NCBI RefSeq assembly: GCF_950101795.1
Contig: NZ_CATNLZ010000007.1
Location: 35,692-99,691 of the forward strand
Reading direction: 5' to 3'
DNA from: Nocardioides sp. T2.26MG-1
GTDB taxonomy: Bacteria; Actinomycetota; Actinomycetes; Propionibacteriales; Nocardioidaceae
DNA: 64,000 bases
The position numbers and the translations under genes are program-made. Below are positions 50,401 to 64,000 of this stretch, in pieces. The first letter of the stretch is position 1. Each line of letters opens with the position of its first letter. The notes under the pieces are model-generated. The model saw only the letters and a program-made list of their open reading frames with translations. It ran no database searches and was not told the DNA's origin.

Positions 50401-50654
50401 CCGACTGCGCCCGCTCCGACCACCCCGACCCGGATCGCGCCGCGCTCGCCGTACGCCTGCTCGTGTACGCCGACCGTTTCGGCTACAACCGGCAGCTGCC
50501 GAGCCTGGCGTGGGCGCCGGGTCTGGCGCTCGCCGAGGCTGCGCTCCCCGGGGAGGAGGCGCGGGTGCGAGCCGAGGTCACCGACCGGAAGACGACCGAG
50601 CTGCGTGACGAGGTTCAGCGGCTGGTGGCGGACCTGGCTGGCGCGGGGGCCTGA
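47478..50654 (+). CDS. BTAD/NB-ARC transcriptional regulator (SARP/AfsR-like)
   Basis: A protein of about 1058 residues. An N-terminal winged helix (LTLLGDVRWRGAPVAGERTQ, LQVVVSRARAATDASVVDRT) and BTAD helices to about residue 240 are followed by a STAND ATPase with Walker A VGAGGLGKTRL and Walker B SLLILDNCEHL, then TPR-like helical repeats to the end. Such proteins often activate secondary-metabolite or stress genes. GTG at 47478 overlaps pheT; ATG at 47442 is an alternative. The ABC exporter operon on the opposite strand is a possible target, but this is not shown. Confidence 0.85.
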   Translation: MPSSAAEDAGAAGAALTLLGDVRWRGAPVAGERTQALLAALVAAQDDGVSEGRLIEEIWGDDAPANPTKALQVVVSRARAATDASVVDRTPHGYRLGGVTTDVGWMLDRHESAVRAEMAGDWRAAADHAEPLAHLAVSDAGDGELARLRDRARSVRSDARGVLGRALSALGHHARALPLLEERVLEQPSLAALLRSEAAVRGVPAALERYAAVRERLADELGVDPGPELQALHLELLAQDRPVREGLLYEASPLIGRDEDVVALAETIHSSRVTSIVGAGGLGKTRLAHLMGRLAEQPVVHFVELAGVTSPEGVAVEIGDVLGVRESVAGRLTSAAARRTDLVTRIVDQIGTAPSLLILDNCEHLVEAVADLVSVLVLRTPSLRVLTTTRAPLGIAAERVYQLPQLGLDDAAELFRERATAARPGVRLEDAEVRSLVSRLDGLPLAVELAAAKVRVMSVAEIERRVEDRFALLRGGSRDAPERHQTLLAVIDWSWNLLHDEERVALRRLSVFRDGFSLGGAEAVVGGDALDAVANLVDQSLVTVVEGSGELRYRLLETVREFGQMQLVGAGDDTETIARFRGWGLDFATRCAQRLFGPDQVETMTAIRTEEGNLVDLLRRSLREPDADAAIVLVACLSDFWTIEGSHLKVVNISPDVEDLVVAAEVPAELEEAYRTTLVAIAFNSLIFSDSVSGRAFDRLEELGVGRHGTRSDIAATVLLAARRSIGENRADILEELCAHEDRRVAQLALQWSSQFYENLGEVRLAHERALQALALADDQHGPWGAALIRAQLAGLTMQVGDMDEARVYARDAIPVLDALGAREDVAQLKAVAALGAMGEGRIAEAERIFDEIEAEDAGSGIFGAAIVLLCGRPELDLAAGRTEAGLRRYRDAVTTLSARSFPGLESMLGYEPWTLYATAGALAAHVLHGQQDEVEYLRRDLLRRAPEILAGVVGFLDYPVFGSVLFALAEWELADCARSDHPDPDRAALAVRLLVYADRFGYNRQLPSLAWAPGLALAEAALPGEEARVRAEVTDRKTTELRDEVQRLVADLAGAGA

Positions 50655-50671
50655 TCGAGGCGTGGGCCGCG

Positions 50672-51568
50672 TCAGCTCGCCGAGTGGGTGGCCACGGCGA
50701 CCCGGCCGGTGCGCAGCGAGGTGCGGGCCCGCGGCGCCATGCCGAGCCGGGCCGCCTCGGTCAGGAGGTCGGTGTCGGTCTCGATCGCGAAGCCCGCGCG
50801 ATTCAGCATCGAGGTGACCTGCTGCGGCTCCAGCAGGGTGCGCCACGGCTCACGGGCCAGCGGCGATCGCCCGCGTCCGACGGCGCCGACGAGGCCGGCC
50901 AGACGCCGGCCGACCGACGCGCGCAGCGAATGGGACTGGTAGTTGAGCACCAGCGTGCTGCCGGGCGCCGAGCGGCGGGCAACGAGCTCCAGCGTCGTGC
51001 GCACCTGCTCGGTCGTCAGGTAGGGCACGACCCCCTCCCAGAGCCAGGTGGTCGGGGTGGTGGGATCGTGCCCCGAGGCCTCGAGCGCGGTGGCGAGGTC
51101 GTCGCGGGCGAAGTCGACGGGGCAGAAGTGGATCGTCTGCGTGAGCGGCGGGAGGCCGTCGGACCGGTCCCGCTTGTCCTGCTGGGAGGCGGGATGGTCA
51201 ACCTCCCAGACCACGGTCTCGCCGAGCTCGGCCAGGCGCCAGGCGCGGTCGTCGAGACCGGCGCCCAGGATGACCAGCTGTCGAGCGGGGTGGCTACGGA
51301 TCGCGTCGTCGATGGCCACGGTCCGGGGCGCCATCACCTCGGCGCACGCCCGCACGGTCTCGTACGCCGAGCGCTCGGACCAGCCCGTCGGTGGCTGCCC
51401 TGCGCGCACCTGCTCCACGACCGCGCGCTCCTCCTCGCGGAGCAGCCTCACGGCGACGGGATCGGCGAACCGTCCGGGGGCGTGCCGCCCGTCGGCAGCG
51501 GCACGCCCCTGGCACACGAGCACGGCAGTGGTGCTCGCGGGCCGCCCGTCTTCGCGATCCGTCGTCAC
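50672..51568 (-). CDS. Class I SAM-dependent methyltransferase, LCMT/TIGR00027 type
   Basis: A 298-residue methyltransferase of the leucine carboxyl methyltransferase-like family. SAM-binding signature LVILGAGLDDRAWRLAELG, acidic WEVDHPASQQDKRDR, and WLWEGVVPYLT are typical of actinobacterial members linked to polyketide or secondary metabolism. GTG at 51568 overlaps the stop of the ABC permease, so it is the third gene of that operon and may modify the compound exported. Confidence 0.85.
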   Translation of the reverse strand: MTTDREDGRPASTTAVLVCQGRAAADGRHAPGRFADPVAVRLLREEERAVVEQVRAGQPPTGWSERSAYETVRACAEVMAPRTVAIDDAIRSHPARQLVILGAGLDDRAWRLAELGETVVWEVDHPASQQDKRDRSDGLPPLTQTIHFCPVDFARDDLATALEASGHDPTTPTTWLWEGVVPYLTTEQVRTTLELVARRSAPGSTLVLNYQSHSLRASVGRRLAGLVGAVGRGRSPLAREPWRTLLEPQQVTSMLNRAGFAIETDTDLLTEAARLGMAPRARTSLRTGRVAVATHSAS

Positions 51569-52383
51569 ATCTTCCGAGCATACGAACGCACCGACAGCGG
51601 GAGGAACACGGCGACGACGGCCGCGCAGCCCAGCACCGCCCAGGCGACGTCGGTCGTCAGCTGGCCGGCGGTCGCGAGGTCCCGGATCGCCGAGATCACG
51701 TGGGAGACCGGGTTGACGTCGGCGAAGGCCCGCAGCCAGCCCGGCATGGTGTCCGTCGGCACGAACGCGTTCGACAGGAACGTGAGCGGGAACATCACCA
51801 TCAGCGAGATGCCCTGCACGCCCTGCGCGCTGCGGCCGACGGTGCCGAACCAGGTGAAGATCCAGGCGATCGACCAGCCGGCGAACACCGCGAGCACGAT
51901 CGCGGCGGCGAGCCCGAGCGGGTCCGGCCGGTAGCCCATCGCGATGCCGACACCGAACGTCAGTACGGTGGCGATCAGGTAGCGGAGCATGTCGGCCAGC
52001 GCCGGCCCGGCCAGCGGTGCGATCCGGGCGATCGGCAACGCCTTGAACCGGTCGAACACGCCCTTGTCCATGTCCTCGCGGAGCTGGACGCCGGTCGCGA
52101 CGCAGGCGGTGAGGATCGTCTGGCCGATCAGGCCGGGGATGATCACCGGGAGGTAGCTGTCGACGTCCCCGGCGACCGCGCCGCCGAAGATGTAGGCGAA
52201 CATCGCGGTGAACAGCAGCGGCTGGATCGTCACGTCGAACATCTGCTCGAAGTTGCGCTGCATCTTCTTGACCGCGCGCCACGCCATCGTCAGGGTCTGG
52301 TCGACGGTGTCGCGGAGCGTGGGGTGCGGGGCGAGCACCGGGCCGGGGGCCACGGTCTCGGTCTCCGTCAGGGTGGTGGTCAT
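51565..52383 (-). CDS. ABC-2 type permease, DrrB-like
   Basis: A 272-residue permease with six membrane helices; FEQMFDVTIQPLLFTAMFAYIF and the ending NPVSHVISAIRDLATAG are typical of daunorubicin-resistance (DrrB) type exporters. ATG overlaps the stop of the ATPase gene. Works with the ATPase at 52380-53378; the compound exported is unknown. Confidence 0.9.
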   Translation of the reverse strand: MTTTLTETETVAPGPVLAPHPTLRDTVDQTLTMAWRAVKKMQRNFEQMFDVTIQPLLFTAMFAYIFGGAVAGDVDSYLPVIIPGLIGQTILTACVATGVQLREDMDKGVFDRFKALPIARIAPLAGPALADMLRYLIATVLTFGVGIAMGYRPDPLGLAAAIVLAVFAGWSIAWIFTWFGTVGRSAQGVQGISLMVMFPLTFLSNAFVPTDTMPGWLRAFADVNPVSHVISAIRDLATAGQLTTDVAWAVLGCAAVVAVFLPLSVRSYARKM

Positions 52384-53378
52384 GCGGGCACCTCCATCTG
52401 GGGCACGGTGAGGGGGTCGGGCTCCTCGGCGCCGTGGCCGGTGATCGCCATGAACACCTCGTCGAGGGTCGGCTTCTGGACGGTCGCACTGACGATCGAG
52501 AGGCCGGCCTGGCGCAGCGCGATCAGCACCTCGGCGGCCTGGTTGGCGTCGGTCAGGGCGACGTTGAGCCCGCCCGCCTCCGGGGTGAGGACCGGCTCCT
52601 CCGCGAGGATGCGGCGTACGACGCCGGCGGCGCCGTCCGTGTCGAGCGGCTCGGTCATGCGCAACTGGAGCGTGGAGCTGCCCACCGAGGTCTTGAGCTC
52701 GTCGGGAGTGCCCTCGGCCACCTTGCGGCCGCGGTCGATCACCGCGACCCGGTCGGCGAGCTGGTCGGCCTCGTCGAGGTACTGCGTGGTCAGCAGCACC
52801 GTGCTGCCGTCGCGAACCAGGTCGCGGATCGTGCCCCACATCTGACCCCGCGTGCGCGGGTCGAGGCCGGTGGTCGGCTCGTCGAGGAAGATCAGCGGGG
52901 GACGGGCGATCAGGCTGGCCGCCAGGTCGAGCCGGCGGCGCATCCCGCCGGAGAACGCCGAGATCTGCTTGTCGGCGGCCTCGGTGAGACCGAACCGCTC
53001 GAGCAGCTCGGCGGCGGTGGCCTTCGCCCGGGCCGACCGCAGCCCGAGCAGACGACCGAACAGCCAGAGGTTCTCGCGGCCGGTGAGGTTCTCGTCGACC
53101 GAGGCGTACTGCCCGGTCACGCCGACGAGCTGGCGGATCATGTGCGGCTGACGACGGACGTCGACGCCGAAGATGCTGGCCTCGCCGCCGTCGATCGGCA
53201 GCAGGGTGGCGAGCATCTTGAGCATGGTGGTCTTGCCCGCGCCGTTGGGGCCGAGCACGCCGAAGACCTCGCCGCGGCGCACCTCGAGGTCGATCTCGTC
53301 GACCGCGCGCTGCGTCCCGAAGGTCTTGACGAGCCCGGCGGCCGCGACGGCCAGGTCGGTGCTTGTGGTAACTGTCAT
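52380..53378 (-). CDS. ABC transporter ATP-binding protein, DrrA-like
   Basis: A 332-residue ATPase: Walker A GPNGAGKTT (about 40-48), signature FSGGMRRRLDLA, Walker B LIFLDEPTTGLD, H-loop TTQYLDEAD. The C-terminal 100 residues are the DrrA-type extension. It powers the DrrB-like permease next to it. The 97-base upstream gap before the DinB-fold gene should hold the promoter. Confidence 0.92.
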   Translation of the reverse strand: MTVTTSTDLAVAAAGLVKTFGTQRAVDEIDLEVRRGEVFGVLGPNGAGKTTMLKMLATLLPIDGGEASIFGVDVRRQPHMIRQLVGVTGQYASVDENLTGRENLWLFGRLLGLRSARAKATAAELLERFGLTEAADKQISAFSGGMRRRLDLAASLIARPPLIFLDEPTTGLDPRTRGQMWGTIRDLVRDGSTVLLTTQYLDEADQLADRVAVIDRGRKVAEGTPDELKTSVGSSTLQLRMTEPLDTDGAAGVVRRILAEEPVLTPEAGGLNVALTDANQAAEVLIALRQAGLSIVSATVQKPTLDEVFMAITGHGAEEPDPLTVPQMEVPA

Positions 53379-53475
53379 GCCCCCAAGTTGGGCGTGCCCG
53401 GTTTCAATTGGCCTTCACCGTGGTTTCAGTGGGTGGCCCGGGCGCGCGTGGACGCCCCGCGTGCGTGGAACCGGG

Positions 53476-55415
<1,940 letters not shown>

Positions 55416-55416
<1 letters not shown>

Positions 55417-56570
55417 TGAGCGTCACCACCCCCCAGGGCTTCCGGGCCGCCGGCGTCGCCGCCGGGCTCAAGTCGACCGGAGCGAAGGACGTCGCGCTCG
55501 TCGTCAACGACGGCCCCCGCTTCGACTCCGCCAGCGTCTTCACCGCCAACCGCTGCAAGGCCAACCCCGTGCTCTGGAGCCAGGAGGCCGTCAAGGACGG
55601 CACGATCCGCGCCGTCGTCCTCAACTCCGGCGGAGCCAACTGCTACACCGGCCCCGAGGGCTTCCAGACCACCCACGCGGTGGCCGAGCGGGTGGCCGAG
55701 CACCTCGGGTTCGGCCCGATCGACGTGGTCGTCTGCTCGACCGGCCTGATCGGGCTGACCAACGACCGCGGGCAGGTGCTCGCGGGCGTGGACGCGGCGT
55801 ACGCCGCGCTCGCCGGCGACGGCGGCGGCACGCAGGCGGCCGAGGCGATCATGACCACCGACTCGGTGAGCAAGCAGGTCGTCGTCGAGGGCGCCGGCTG
55901 GTCGATCGGCGGGATGGCGAAGGGCGCGGGCATGCTCGCCCCGCAGCTGGCGACGATGCTCGTGGTGCTCACCACCGACGCCGTCGTCCCGGCCGCCGAC
56001 CTCGACACCGCGCTGCGCCAGGCGACGGCGGTGTCGTTCGACCGGCTCGACTCCGACGGCTGCATGTCCACCAACGACACCGTGACCGTGCTGGCCAGCG
56101 GCGCCAGCGGCATCACGCCCTCGCTCCCGGACTTCGCCGACGCGCTCACCCGGGCCTGCACCGACCTGGCCATGCAGTTGCTGCGCGACGCCGAGGGCGC
56201 CGACCACGAGATCGCGATCACCGTGCTCAACGCCGCGACCGAGGCCGAGGCGGTCGAGGTCGGACGCAGCGTGGCCCGGTCCAACCTGTTCAAGGCCGCG
56301 GTGTTCGGCAACGACCCCAACTGGGGCCGCGTCCTGGCCAGCATCGGCACCACCAGCGCTCAGTTCGACCCCGCCGACCTCGACGTGGCGATGAACGGCG
56401 TCTGGGTCTGCAGGCAGTCCACCCCGCACGCCGACCCCTCCGAGGTGGATCTCAAGCCGCGGGAGGTCAGCGTGACCATCGACCTCAAGGCCGGCTCCGA
56501 GCGGGCCACGGTCTGGACCAACGACCTCACCCACGCCTACGTCCACGAGAACAGCGCGTACTCCTCATGA
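55416..56570 (+). CDS. argJ: Bifunctional ornithine acetyltransferase / N-acetylglutamate synthase
   Basis: A 384-residue enzyme that recycles the acetyl group. It is made as a precursor that cuts itself before the Thr in [11 protein letters not shown] (near residue 190), giving two chains. [13 protein letters not shown] precedes the cut site. [15 protein letters not shown] is the C-terminal signature. ATG overlaps the argC stop, its stop overlaps argB. Confidence 0.96.
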
Positions 56571-57517
56571 CCGACATCCAGAGCATCCAGCACACGCACC
56601 ACGACCCGAGCAAGCCCGACCCCGCCAAGGCGCGCACGCTCGCCGCGGCGCTGCCGTGGCTCAAGCGCTACCACGGCAAGATCGTGGTGGTGAAGTACGG
56701 CGGCAACGCGATGACCGACGACACGCTCAAGCGGGCGTTCGCCGAGGACATCGCCTTCCTCCGGTTCGCCGGCTTCAAGCCCGTGGTCGTCCACGGCGGT
56801 GGCCCGCAGATCTCGACGATGCTCGACCGGCTCGGCATCGAGTCGGAGTTCCGCGGCGGCCTGCGGGTCACCACCCCCGAGGCGATGGACGTCGTCCGGA
56901 TGGTGCTGGTCGGGCAGGTGCAGCGCGAGCTCGTCGGCCTGATCAACGAGCACGGCCCGCTGGCGGTCGGCTGCTCCGGCGAGGACGCCGGCCTGTTCAC
57001 CGCCGAGCCCACCAACACGATCGTCGACGGCGAGGAGGTCGACCTCGGCCTGGTCGGTGAGGTGGCGCGGGTCCGGCCCGAGTCGGTGCTCGACCTGATC
57101 GAGGCCGGTCGCATCCCCGTGGTCTCCAGCGTCGCCCCGGACGTCGACGGCCAGGTGCACAACGTCAACGCCGACTCGGCCGCCGCGGCGCTCGCCGTCG
57201 CGCTGGGCGCGGAGAAGCTGCTGGTCCTCACCGACGTCGAGGGGCTGTTCCTCGACTGGCCGAGCTCCGAGGACGTGATCGGCGAGATCAGCCCCGAGGC
57301 GCTCGAGGAGATCCTGCCGACGCTCGCGTCGGGCATGGTGCCCAAGATGGGGGCCTGCCTCCAGGCGGTCAAGAACGGCGTGCCCCGCGCCACCGTCGTC
57401 GACGGCCGCGAGCCGCACGCGGTCCTGCTGGAGCTGTTCACCAGCGAGGGCGTCGGCACGCAGGTGCTGCCCGGCGTCGAGACCAAGACCCGGAAGGCGA
57501 GGGACGCCCAGTCATGA
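56567..57517 (+). CDS. argB: Acetylglutamate kinase
   Basis: A 316-residue kinase with [39 protein letters not shown] and [17 protein letters not shown] motifs and the C-terminal [16 protein letters not shown]. The N-terminal 25 residues before the kinase core may mediate hexamer formation and arginine feedback, as in arginine-sensitive forms. Overlaps both neighbours by four bases. Confidence 0.96.
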   Translation: MTDIQSIQHTHHDPSKPDPAKARTLAAALPWLKRYHGKIVVVKYGGNAMTDDTLKRAFAEDIAFLRFAGFKPVVVHGGGPQISTMLDRLGIESEFRGGLRVTTPEAMDVVRMVLVGQVQRELVGLINEHGPLAVGCSGEDAGLFTAEPTNTIVDGEEVDLGLVGEVARVRPESVLDLIEAGRIPVVSSVAPDVDGQVHNVNADSAAAALAVALGAEKLLVLTDVEGLFLDWPSSEDVIGEISPEALEEILPTLASGMVPKMGACLQAVKNGVPRATVVDGREPHAVLLELFTSEGVGTQVLPGVETKTRKARDAQS

Positions 57518-58698
57518 CGAGCTACCAGGAGCGGTACACCGCGAGCCTGATGAACACGTTCGGGCCACCCAGGCTCGTGCTGGTGCGCGGCGAGGGCGCC
57601 CACGTCTGGGACGCCGACGGCCGGGAGTACGTCGACCTGCTGGGCGGCATCGCCGTCAACGCGCTCGGCCACGCCCACCCGGCGCTGGTCGAGGCGGTGA
57701 CGACCCAGCTGCAGACCCTCGGGCACGTCTCCAACTTCTTCACCAGCACCCCGCAGGTCGAGCTGGCAGAGAAGCTCCTCGAGCTGCTCGGCGTCGGCGC
57801 CGGCGGCGGCAAGGTCTTCCTCACCAACTCCGGCACCGAGGCCAACGAGGCCGCGTTCAAGCTCACCCGGCGTACCGGCCGCACCCACGTCGTGGTCGCC
57901 GAGGGCAGCTTCCACGGCCGCACGATGGGCGCGCTCGCGCTCACGTCGAAGGCCGCCTACCGCACCCCGTTCGAGCCGTTGCCCGGCGACGTCACGTTCG
58001 TCCCGTACGGCGACGCCGACGCGCTCGCCGCCGCGGTGAGCGACGAGACCGCCGCGGTGCTGCTCGAGCCGATCCAGGGCGAGGCCGGCGTCGTCGTACC
58101 TCCCGACGGCTACCTGGCCGCCGCCCGCGCGATCGCCGACCAGCACGGCGCGCTGCTCTGGTTCGACGAGGTGCAGACCGGCATGGGCCGCACCGGTGGG
58201 TGGTTCGCCCACCTGCGCACCGGGGTCCGGCCCGACGTCGTGACGGTCGCCAAGGGACTCGGCGGCGGCTTCCCGATCGGCGCCTGCATCGGCGTCGGCG
58301 ACGCCGGCACGCTGCTCGAGCCCGGCAACCACGGCACGACCTTCGGCGGCAACCCGGTGGCGTGCGCGGCCGCGCTCGCCGTGATCGGCACCATCGAGTC
58401 CGAGGGCCTGCTCGAGCACGTGACCGTGCTCGGGCAGAAGCTCCGCGACGGCCTGGGCGCCGACCCCCGCGTCACCGAGGTGCGCGGCGAGGGCCTGCTG
58501 ATCGGCCTCGACCTGTCGGCCGACGTCTCGGCAGGAGCGGTGAGCGCGGCCCAGGAGGCCGGGTTCATCGTCAACGCCCCCACCCCGGGCCGGATCCGCC
58601 TGGCGCCGCCGCTGGTGCTCACCACCGACGACGCCGGCGCGTTCCTCGCGGCGTGGCCGGCGATCCTCGACGAGGCGTTCGCGGAGGCGGAGGCATGA
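57514..58698 (+). CDS. argD: Acetylornithine aminotransferase
   Basis: A 394-residue class III PLP aminotransferase. [16 protein letters not shown] binds phosphate, [14 protein letters not shown] holds the PLP Asp, and the Lys in [15 protein letters not shown] forms the Schiff base. [15 protein letters not shown] is typical. Overlaps argB and argF by four bases. Confidence 0.96.
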   Translation: MTSYQERYTASLMNTFGPPRLVLVRGEGAHVWDADGREYVDLLGGIAVNALGHAHPALVEAVTTQLQTLGHVSNFFTSTPQVELAEKLLELLGVGAGGGKVFLTNSGTEANEAAFKLTRRTGRTHVVVAEGSFHGRTMGALALTSKAAYRTPFEPLPGDVTFVPYGDADALAAAVSDETAAVLLEPIQGEAGVVVPPDGYLAAARAIADQHGALLWFDEVQTGMGRTGGWFAHLRTGVRPDVVTVAKGLGGGFPIGACIGVGDAGTLLEPGNHGTTFGGNPVACAAALAVIGTIESEGLLEHVTVLGQKLRDGLGADPRVTEVRGEGLLIGLDLSADVSAGAVSAAQEAGFIVNAPTPGRIRLAPPLVLTTDDAGAFLAAWPAILDEAFAEAEA

Positions 58699-59611
58699 GG
58701 CACTTCCTGGCGGACGACGACCTCACCCCGGCCGAGCAGGCCCGGGTTCTCGACCTGGCGGCCGAGCTCAAGCGCGCGCCGTACGACGCCAAGCCGCTCG
58801 CCGGCCCGCGCACGGTCGCGATGATCTTCGACAAGCAGACGCTGCGCACGCAGGCGTCGTTCGCGGCAGGCATCGCCGAGCTCGGCGGCCACCCGATGCT
58901 CGTCGACGGCGCGCTCGCCGGCATCGGCGTCCGCGAGTCGGTCCACGACGTGGCGCGGGTCCTCGGCCGGCAGGCCTCGATGGTCGTGTGGCGCACCTAC
59001 GCGCAGGCCCGCCTCGAGGAGATGGCCAAGTACGCCGGCGTGCCGGTGGTCAACGCGCTGACCGACGACTTCCACCCCTGCCAGCTGCTCGCCGACCTGC
59101 TCACGATCCGCGAGCACAAGCAGCAGCTCGCCGGCCTGACCGTGGCGTTCGTCGGCGACGGCGCGTGCAACATGGGCAACTCCTGGCTGCTCGCCGGAGC
59201 CACCGCCGGTCTGCACGTCCGGGTCAGCTCGCCCGACGGCTTCGCGCCCGCACCGGAGATGGTCGAGCGGGCCGCGGCCATCGCGTCCGGCACCGGCGGG
59301 TCGGCGACCCTCGAGGCCGACCCCGTCGCCGCGGTGACGGGTGCCGACGTCGTCGTCACCGACACCTGGATCTCGATGGGCAAGGAGGAGGAGTCCGCGG
59401 CCCGGGCCGCCGTGCTCGCGCCGTACTCCCTGACCGCCGCGCTCCTCGCCCACGCCGCACCCGACGCGATCGTGCTGCACTGCCTGCCGGCCTACCGCGG
59501 CAAGGAGATCGCCGCCGAGGTGCTCGACGGCCCCCAGAGCGTCGTGTGGGACGAGGCGGAGAACCGCCGCCACGCCCAGAAGGCGATCCTGTCGTTCCTG
59601 CTGGAGGCCCG

Positions 59612-59615
<4 letters not shown>
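58695..59615 (+). CDS. argF: Ornithine carbamoyltransferase, anabolic
   Basis: A 306-residue enzyme that makes citrulline. The C-terminal [15 protein letters not shown] and [19 protein letters not shown] are clear. The carbamoyl phosphate loop, usually S-T-R-T-R, reads TLRTQ here ([12 protein letters not shown], near residues 47-58); the central Arg-Thr is kept while the first Ser, next Thr and last Arg differ. [12 protein letters not shown] and the fold length are normal, so it is likely active. Its catabolic relative is at 1-432. Confidence 0.94.
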
Positions 59616-63618
<4,003 letters not shown>

Positions 63619-63627
63619 CCCTCCGGT

Positions 63628-63656
63628 TTGGCACGACCACAGACCGCTGGTAACGT
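63628..63656 (+). promoter_or_regulatory. rRNA operon promoter, upstream copy
   Basis: TTGGCA (63628-63633) and TAACGT (63651-63656) with a 17-base spacer, just after mpg. It reads towards the rRNA leader. Confidence 0.65.
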
Positions 63657-63759
63657 TCCTCCTCGCCGCGGTTCGCGGCTCCCACTCGGGCCGAGAGGCC
63701 AAGATCGAGCGGGAGCGGTGCGCCCGGCCTCGGTCTCCGAGATGCCCGGTCAGCGCAAG

Positions 63760-63788
63760 TTGACCTGGAGGATCAGAACCGGTAAGTT
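63760..63788 (+). promoter_or_regulatory. rRNA operon promoter, downstream copy
   Basis: TTGACC (63760-63765) and TAAGTT (63783-63788) with an exact 17-base spacer. Together with the promoter at 63628 it forms a tandem pair, as usual for rRNA operons. Confidence 0.7.
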
Positions 63789-64000
63789 TCTGCAGGTTGC
63801 CCCGCAGCCGGTCTCGCAAGGGCCTGGTTCGGTGTGCGTCTGATTCTTGAGAACTCAACAGTGTGTCATAGTCGACGAATTAGTTTGTAATGCCCCGTTG
63901 ACTGATGTTTCTGCCTGGTGGCCTTTTGGGGTTGGTGGGTGGGGGTGTTGGTTGATGGTTTCTTTGACAATGATTCTGGCAATTTTTTGTCAGTGATCTC
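63789..64000 (+). other. Leader of an rRNA operon (16S gene beyond the window)
   Basis: TTCTTGAGAACTCAACAGTG at 63845-63864 closely matches the conserved antitermination/processing box found before 16S rRNA in mycobacteria and other Actinomycetota. The last 50 bases, including TTTGACAATGATTCTGGCAA and TTTTTTGTCAGTGATCTC, are AT-rich and look like the RNase III stem side before 16S. The 16S gene itself has not started by base 64000. No protein gene is supported in 63619-64000. Confidence 0.75.

Overview
The window is high-GC actinobacterial chromosome. The actinobacterial integration host factor mihF, two mycothiol-type DinB-fold proteins, a SigE-family ECF sigma factor, GTG/TTG-rich starts and many leaderless-type promoters point to Actinomycetota, most likely Nocardioides or a relative in Propionibacteriales. 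The genus is inferred from gene style, not from a marker gene. Almost all of it is core metabolism in tightly overlapping (ATGA/GTGA) operons. There is no prophage, insertion sequence, CRISPR array or tRNA.

Layout. 1-1399: the end of a catabolic arginine deiminase pathway (arcB, arcC). 1681-11346: a pyrimidine operon, pyrR-pyrB-pyrC-carA-carB-pyrD-pyrF plus a lipoprotein gene, behind a PyrR-binding leader. 11357-22211: housekeeping genes mihF-gmk-rpoZ, coaBC, metK, priA, def-fmt-yjbR-rsmB, with a polyphosphate kinase 2 on the other strand. 22216-25810: an ECF sigma factor with its membrane partner, an AAA ATPase, a LigD-type polymerase and rpe. 25811-26747: a 0.9 kb stretch without an intact gene. 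It holds paired palindromic repeats, a deletion scar that joins the start of hen1 to the end of pnkp (bacterial RNA repair), and an FMN riboswitch. 26748-32005: ribD-ribE-ribM-ribBA-ribH and hisE-hisG. 31989-36253: a PH-domain protein, an epimerase, a P-loop kinase, a PLP-fold enzyme, a membrane protein and an SseB-like protein. 36254-38828: infC-rpmI-rplT-trmH, with a probable ATC start on infC. 38825-43826: a MerR regulator fused to DNA sliding-clamp domains with an MFS transporter, an orphan histidine kinase, and a WYL regulator divergent from a DinB-fold gene across a perfect operator palindrome. 43899-54276: pheS-pheT, a large BTAD/NB-ARC regulator, and a DrrAB-like ABC exporter with a methyltransferase. 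54338-63618: the full arginine operon argC-J-B-D-F-R-G-H plus mpg. 63619-64000: tandem promoters and the leader of an rRNA operon whose 16S gene lies just beyond the window.

The operons form linked nucleotide and amino acid circuits. Carbamoyl phosphate is made by CarAB, used by PyrB and ArgF, and recovered by ArcB/ArcC. PyrR, ArgR and the FMN riboswitch give feedback control. The most unusual items are the MerR-sliding-clamp fusion, the hen1/pnkp scar, two families of intergenic palindromes, and at least a dozen genes with a -10 box 6-7 bases before the start codon.
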